A stretch of DNA of 64,000 nt, taken from NCBI GenBank assembly GCA_025617375.2, contig JAMYGW020000010.1, positions 1,240,001-1,304,000 on the forward strand, given 5' to 3'. The DNA comes from Acarospora socialis (taxonomy: Eukaryota; Ascomycota; Lecanoromycetes; Acarosporales; Acarosporaceae). The translations under genes and the position numbers were made by a program. Positions 58,601-64,000 of this stretch are shown here, in pieces. Under the pieces are notes generated by a model that saw only the letters and a list, made by a program, of their open reading frames with translations, was not told the origin of the DNA and did no database searches. How positions within the stretch are numbered: position 1 is the first letter of the stretch; each line of letters begins with the position of its first letter.

Positions 58601-61197
58601 ACTTGTCATCCTCGCGATCTCTCTCATCGGAATTGTCCTTGGCTGGGGAATCACCCACCACAACGGAACCATCTGATGTCGAGACAGCGATCAAAGAATC
58701 TGACTCTGGAGACGTGGCGAGGGTGCTGCGGAAGGAGGAGACGCTGGCTCAGGAGATGGAGATTTTGAAGAACCTGCAAGCTGAAAAAGAGGAGGGAATG
58801 CTTGTATTGACTGAGCAGTACGAACAACTGCAAGAACAACACTTGAAGACATTGGATGTAGTTGAGGAACTAAAGTCCGAGGTCCAAAAAGCGAAAACCC
58901 TCACTCCTACGTCGCCAACTTCGCCGCTTTCGCCGCTTTCGCCGCATATCCGGCGCAAGTCGGGTCAGACCCTTATGGCGATCGATCGAGCTCATCGGTC
59001 AATGGCCTCTCTGCGAAACATCGCAGCGGAGAATTTCGAAGATAATCCTGATACAATGCAGAACTTTGAGCTTAATCTCAACACCGCAATGCACGAGTTG
59101 CACTCAAGGTCTGAGCGAATTCAGGTCCTTGAGGCGGAGCTTGCAGGGGTAAAGAAAGAGATGGAGACCAAGATGACGATAATATCAGGGCTGACAAGAG
59201 AACGTTCAAGTCTGAAAGGATCCTCGCCCATGGACATTTCCGTCGTGTCGTCCATGCGGGATCAGCTCCTTCAAAGCGAGAACCAGATCCGGACTCTTCA
59301 TGAAAACTACGCTGCACGGGAAAAGGAGCTGTTGGAAGAGATCCAAATGTTGAACGACTCACTCACGCCGCATGCAACGGCATCCTCCTCCATGCCAGGC
59401 ATCTTCCCAGAAACTCCACTTGTGGACCTATCGGACTCCAAGCAGTTAGGTGACGGACCTCGTAACACTGATACAGTCCAAGCGCAGAGGATCCAAGAAC
59501 TGCAGGAAGAATTATCAAGTTGGGAGAAACGACATCAATCTGCGGTTGAGTCAATGCAGGCGTCGGAAAGAAAACTACTCACCACGATAGCTGAGCTGGA
59601 GAGTGAAATGTCTCGCGTCGAGGGCATGCGCCGACAAGAATCCGCCCGATCTGAAGCGCAAGCAGGTGACAAGGTTGTTGCTGCGACGGATCTTGAGCAG
59701 GAGAGAAATAGACATCAAGAAGCCGTGCATGCATTACAGAAGGATATGGAACACCATAATGTTACAATATCTACAAACGCAGCCAGAATAACAGAGCTTG
59801 AGCAGTCGCTTGCGGCTGCTCATGATCAGCTTGAGGAGAGCACACGTTCCAGAGAAGCGATGGAGACCAACCTCACTAAACAGCGCGACCTTGTCTCGCA
59901 GATGGAGGCAAAAGTTCAGGAACATCAGTCGGCAGTGGAGTTCTACAAGCACGGGCTGATGTCGTTACACGACTCTCGAGATCGCGAACTTGAAGGATTT
60001 AGGCAATCTACGGCGGCCGCTCAAGCCGATACCGAAGCCCGTCTTGCAGCACAAGCCTCAGCACACCAGGACGCTCTAAAATCACTAGATAACGAACTTA
60101 GCAATGCAAAGAACGAGATTACTCAGCTGCTGGCTGGCGCGGCTGCGGTCCTCAAGGAGGAAACCGCCGTCGGTACTTTGCAATCCCAGATACAAAGGCT
60201 TTATGAAGAGAAGAATGACGTTGTTGCCAAGTACAATGATGCCTGCAGGAAGTTGGAAGTAGCGGAAGAAAACGAGAGGACTGTTGCTGAACAGATCAAC
60301 CGACTCCAGCTCACCGTTACGGAGTTAACCGATGTCAACCAAAAGACTGTCAAAGAACTAGAGCTGGTCAGTGAAAAAGAGAAGAAGAGTTCTCGCCTGG
60401 TGGATGAGCTTGAAGAGCAGATCGCGGCCAACTTTGACCAACACCAGGCTGCGACCAACAGGCTTTCAGTAATCCAATCTGAGCGAAACCAAGTTGCTGA
60501 GCAGGCCAATGCGGTAAGGAAGAGACTAGAAGAGGAGATAGAAGTCTACCGTAACCGCTGTAGCCAGCTTGAGGTACCTTTCACTAGTGCATCCTGCGAA
60601 TAGTCACAACTGACTCGATTTTAGATTCAACTCAAAGCCAACAGCCCGCTTCCTGATATACCGCAATCGCATGATCGCACGAGTTCTATGACGTCCAACC
60701 TGCGCAAGAGCGCCTCTGTTGTGTCACTACCATCCCCACCCCCAGTCATTCCACTTCCGCCTCTGCCCACCATGGCCAACACCTCTCCCAATGGCAACAC
60801 GGCGAACGGACCGTCTCCGACTAATTCTCGTCATGCGAGCAAGGACCTCGCTAACGCTCAACTTGTTGAGGATCAAGAAGCCCGCATTCGCACGATCGAG
60901 AAGCATCTGTACGCCGAAAAGCAGCTCACCGCAACTCTCGAAGAAGCCCTCGTGGATCTCGAGACGCAGGGAAACAAAGTCAAGATGGACATGGAGGCTT
61001 GGAAGAAGAAGGCGTGGGCCTACGAGGATGAACTCACCGATCTGCGCAAGGAGAGAAATTCGAGTCGCTACTCGATCCAAGCCGTGGAGGAAGAGCGCAA
61101 CGCGAGAAGGGAGGCGGAAGCAGCCAGGGCGCATCTGGAAGAGCGCATGAACGCGATCAACAAGAAAAAGAAGAAAAGCGCTCTGAACTGCTTCTGA
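55656..61197 (+). CDS. N-terminal-motor kinesin with very long coiled-coil tail
   Basis: Five exons (55656-55815, 55896-56219, 56319-56503, 56551-60573, 60625-61197) give about 1754 residues. A disordered 50-residue start precedes the motor domain (about 52-435), with V-V-V-R-V-R-P at its first strand, P-loop G-Q-S-G-A-G-K-S near 136, switch I N-A-K-S-S-R-S-H near 290 and switch II V-D-L-A-G-S-E near 344. All three motor-region introns are fixed by kinesin homology (e.g. A-T-Y-V-E/I-Y-N-E-Q). From about 455 to the end the protein is almost continuous heptad-type coiled coil, broken by disordered Ser/Pro segments near 735-850 and 1000. The C-terminus is basic and ends K-K-K-K-K-S-A-L-N-C-F. 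It is likely a processive, plus-end kinesin, perhaps in the kinesin-4 neighbourhood; class assignment needs a tree. Confidence 0.88.
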
Positions 61198-61747
61198 GCA
61201 GCTCCTGATGTCAATACTTGGATCAGTCCGTTTTTGGCGTACGATGTGATGCTTCTACTACCTATTCTATGCACAAATTTTTCTGGCTTTACCTTTTCAC
61301 GAGAGCATTGGCGGGTGTTGGAGATGAGCGTGGCGCTTTTCTTCAGTTCTGTCGTTCTCGAGATACCACTTCGGCGTGCTTTCAGCGCAAGATAGCTTGG
61401 GAGGTACATCTGCTGTTGATTCTCCGTTCCTATTGCTGTGGCATCAGCATGGCCTGTATGTTACTCGGGAAGCTTGGATGTCGGTAAAGATTTATGTAGC
61501 AGTCGACGAATCTTAAGATTGTAGAAGCCTCTGTGACATGATGTTGGATGTCCACTCTGTATTGGACTAGAGTGCGCAGATACTATGCTCCTTATACGAC
61601 CTGGCCGTTGTATAACTCTGTGAGTATTCCTGTAGATCATCTCGTCCAGGGCACGCTCGGTAAGAGCTTCCCCGAACACAGAGCTTCGATCCAGAACTTC
61701 GAAGGTCGGAGCTTGAAACAACCCAAAAAGAAAGCAACATACCCACC
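61198..61747. other. Intergenic region between kinesin and ALG2
   Basis: About 550 bp between genes on the same strand. No further feature was recognised. Confidence 0.55.
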
Positions 61748-63300
61748 ATGAGCAAAAGGAAGAAGAACATCGTCTTCTTCCACCCAGACCTCGGCATCGG
61801 CGGCGCCGAACGCCTCGTCATCGACGCCGCCGTCGGCCTCCAGAATCTCGGCCACACCGTCACCATCTTCACGTCGCACCGCGACCCGGCGCACTGCTTC
61901 GACGAAGCCCGCGACGGTGAGTCTACTCCCCTCACATCCACCACCTCCCGATTCCGAAACTTCCATTCTGATAAGCCAAACCAGGCACCCTCGACGTCCG
62001 CGTCCGCGGCCACACGCTCGTTCCCCCCTCCATCCTCTCCCGCCTCACCATCCTCTGCGCCACCCTCCGCCAACTGCACCTCATCCTGTCCATCAGCGTC
62101 TTCAGCCGCGAACTCGCGGCCCTCCGCCCGGACGCCTTCTTCGTCGACCAGTTGGCCGCGGGGATCCCCGTCCTGCGTTATTTCTGGCCGGATGTGCGCG
62201 TGTTGTTCTATTGTCATTTTCCGGATTTGCTGTTAGTGAGGGGGCGGGAGGGGGCGTGGGGATGGGGGTTCGTGAAGAGGGCGTGGAGGGTGCCGTTCGA
62301 TGCGGTGGAGGGGTGGGGGATGGGGTGTGCGGATCGGGTGGTGGTCAATAGTGCGTTTACGAGGGGGGTGGTGGGGAGGGTGTGGCCTGGGTTGTTGAAG
62401 GGGAGGGGGGTGAGGGTTGTGTATCCTTGCGTGGATACGCGGGGCGGTGGGGAGGAGGGGAAGGGGAAGGGGAAGGGGGTCTGGAAGGGGAAGAAGGTGG
62501 TTTTGAGCATCAATCGGTTCGAGCGGAAGAAGGATGTCGGGCTGGCGATTCGGGCGTTTGCGCGGTTGGGGGAGCGGGGGCGGAGTGGGGTGCGGTTGGT
62601 TGTTGCCGGTGAGTCAAGTCGGGCTACGCGCCGTGTTGACCTTATGGATCCTGAAATGTGGTCATCTACAGGCGGCTACGACAATCGAATCCACGAAAAC
62701 GTAGCCTATCACAACGAGCTGGTCGCGTTGGCCGAATCGCTCGGCTTGCAGTGCGCCACCACCAAGAATATCGTCACCGCCTTGAACGTCCCCGACGCCA
62801 TCGAAGTCCTCTTCCTCCTCTCCGTCCCCGCGTCGCTGAAGTCCATGCTCCTCAACGCCGCCAGCGTGCTGATTTACACCCCGTCGCAAGAACACTTCGG
62901 CATCGTCCCTCTGGAAGCCATGCTGGCCGGCGTGCCCGTGCTGGCGGCCAACACCGGCGGGCCGCTCGAAACGGTCGTCGATGGGCAGACGGGCTGGCTG
63001 CGGCCTGTGGACGATGTGGGGCAGTGGACGGAAGTTCTGGAGGATGTCCTGCATCGCTTGAGCGAGGAGCAGTTGATGCGGATGGGAGAGGCGGGGGGGA
63101 GGAGGGTGAGGGAGGAGTTTTCGGAGACGAAGATGGCCGAGAGGTTGGATGAGGAGATTGATGAGATAGTGGGTGCGCCAAGACAAGCAGCAGTTTCGAT
63201 ACAGGATTTGTTGTTGGCGTTGGGGGTGGGAGGGATGGTGTTGGTCGGTATTCTTGCAGTGGTCTATAGATTACTCTATCGAAATCAAACGGTTCAATAG
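61748..63300 (+). CDS. ALG2: Alpha-1,3/1,6-mannosyltransferase Alg2
   Basis: Three exons (61748-61916, 61985-62608, 62672-63300) give about 473 residues, the usual size. It adds the second and third mannose to the dolichol-linked glycan on the cytosolic face of the ER. The start gives [15 protein letters not shown], the GT4 donor-domain opening. H-F-P-D-L-L-L and Y-P-C-V-D are also present. The GT4 E-x7-E motif reads E-H-F-G-I-V-P-L-E near residue 337. A C-terminal hydrophobic helix ([13 protein letters not shown]) fits the known membrane anchor. The second intron (63 nt) has no in-frame stop and would add 21 residues if kept, but removing it restores the family sequence L-V-V-A-G-G-Y-D. Confidence 0.92.
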
Positions 63301-63731
63301 TGTTTGTATTGGTTCTTTGGTAAAGCCTTATCCATATATTGTCATGCTGGTTTGAATTGAACGGAGAGAGTAGTCACGTGCTTACGCGACGGATCTTGTC
63401 GCGACGTCGCTTCCTATGGCGATCCATCACCGTCCTGTGGTGGAAGTCACCACTTCATTGCATTTGTTAATGGTTGCTCTTGCTCCATTAGTCTTCGGTC
63501 GCTCTGGCTACGTCAGCGAATAGCGCATTCACTCGACTTTCGTCCCAATCTGGAAAACTACCCTTCCCGGAAGGTGCGAGGACGACTTAGCGCGCGCCCT
63601 ACACTACCTCTTACAGCCGTTTCTTACAAGTCAGAAAAGCCTTGCAGTTGGCACTGTTTGATGCTTGTCGACATCAAGCATTGAACTTTCGTATAGCGCA
63701 GCGACCCAGCAAACCTACTCTACTTCCTACA
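63301..63731. other. Intergenic region between ALG2 and the last gene
   Basis: About 430 bp holding the 3' flank of ALG2 and the promoter of the next gene. Pyrimidine-rich ACTCTACTTCCTAC directly precedes the next start codon. No other feature is seen. Confidence 0.5.
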
Positions 63732-64000
63732 ATGCCTCCGCCTGAGATTATCGACCTCAGTCTAGAGACCGATGAAGAGGAACCACCATTACCTCGCCCC
63801 TTAGCGTCTGGTAATCAGAGCAAGAATGTTGCCGGTACCGACTTCGGATTTGTCGGAGATGGCGATGCTAGGGTGCATGCAGACTATTCTACGGAAGGGC
63901 AGAGGAAGAGGAGGAGGTTGAGTCCAGCGTTGCTCTCTGACGATGATGTGGAGATTGTTGAGGGCTACGTTCATACTAAGAGACGTGCGGAGGTCAGTAA
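63732..64000 (+). CDS. N-terminus of a probable nuclear protein, cut by the window edge
   Basis: An ATG at 63732 opens a frame that runs to the window end, with a possible splice donor (GAG/GTCAGT) at about 63992. The visible ~87 residues are acidic and disordered. They begin M-P-P-P-E-I-I-D-L-S-L-E-T-D-E-E-E, a hydrophobic core followed by acidic residues that fits a SUMO-interacting motif; D-D-V-E-I-V-E-G further on could be a second. A basic cluster, R-K-R-R-R, lies between them and could be a nuclear localisation signal. The domain that would identify the protein lies outside the window. Confidence 0.6.
   Translation, partial: MPPPEIIDLSLETDEEEPPLPRPLASGNQSKNVAGTDFGFVGDGDARVHADYSTEGQRKRRRLSPALLSDDDVEIVEGYVHTKRRAEVS

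Overview
The window looks like nuclear DNA of a filamentous ascomycete (Pezizomycotina). Coding regions are GC-rich, introns are short (about 45-140 nt) with GT..AG ends, genes are spaced by 0.3-3 kb on both strands, and the gene set is typically fungal (Nud1/Cdc11 scaffold, Kcs1-type inositol phosphate kinase, Mch1-type transporter, WSC-domain wall protein, fungal GH16). I cannot place it below class level from sequence alone. Splice sites were placed by hand from frame continuity, GT/AG ends and family conservation; none is backed by transcripts.

Layout. 1-2864: no gene supported. 2865-8983 (+): very large secreted protein combining a quinoprotein-like beta-propeller, Ig-like repeats and seven WSC domains. 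9890-15832 (-): septation-initiation scaffold of the Nud1/Cdc11 type. 16.1-17.2 kb: AT-rich insertion with a GC-rich transposon-like end that abuts a 5'-truncated PKS-NRPS reductase-domain fragment (17191-17949). 19870-23362 (+): secreted Cys-rich protein built from 15 consecutive exons, each exactly 126 nt (42 codons, 8 Cys); this is the most unusual locus in the window. 24581-27220 (+): disordered nuclear-type protein of unknown function. 28281-32609 (+): inositol hexakisphosphate kinase. 33068-34965 (+) and 35301-38657 (-): tail-to-tail Mch1-like transporter and TBC RabGAP. 39555-40718 (+): short-chain dehydrogenase. 41.15-41.83 kb: degenerate array of ~75-86 bp units. 41986-43263 (-): Bcd1-type HIT zinc-finger protein. 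43678-43888: three perfect 68-bp tandem copies. 45429-48470 (+): DENN-domain protein. 49564-50904 (+): GH16-type protein. 52394-53568 (+): unrecognised four-exon gene. 55656-61197 (+): long coiled-coil kinesin. 61748-63300 (+): Alg2 mannosyltransferase. 63732-end (+): start of a nuclear-type gene cut by the window edge.

Most genes are conserved housekeeping genes with no operon-like or cluster logic: membrane traffic (TBC GAP, DENN), cytokinesis and microtubules (Nud1, kinesin), N-glycan assembly (Alg2), snoRNP assembly (Bcd1) and pyrophosphate signalling (Kcs1). The accessory flavour is concentrated in the first 24 kb: two secreted repeat proteins, a relic of secondary metabolism and a transposon-like scar. 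That is where rapid change is most likely.
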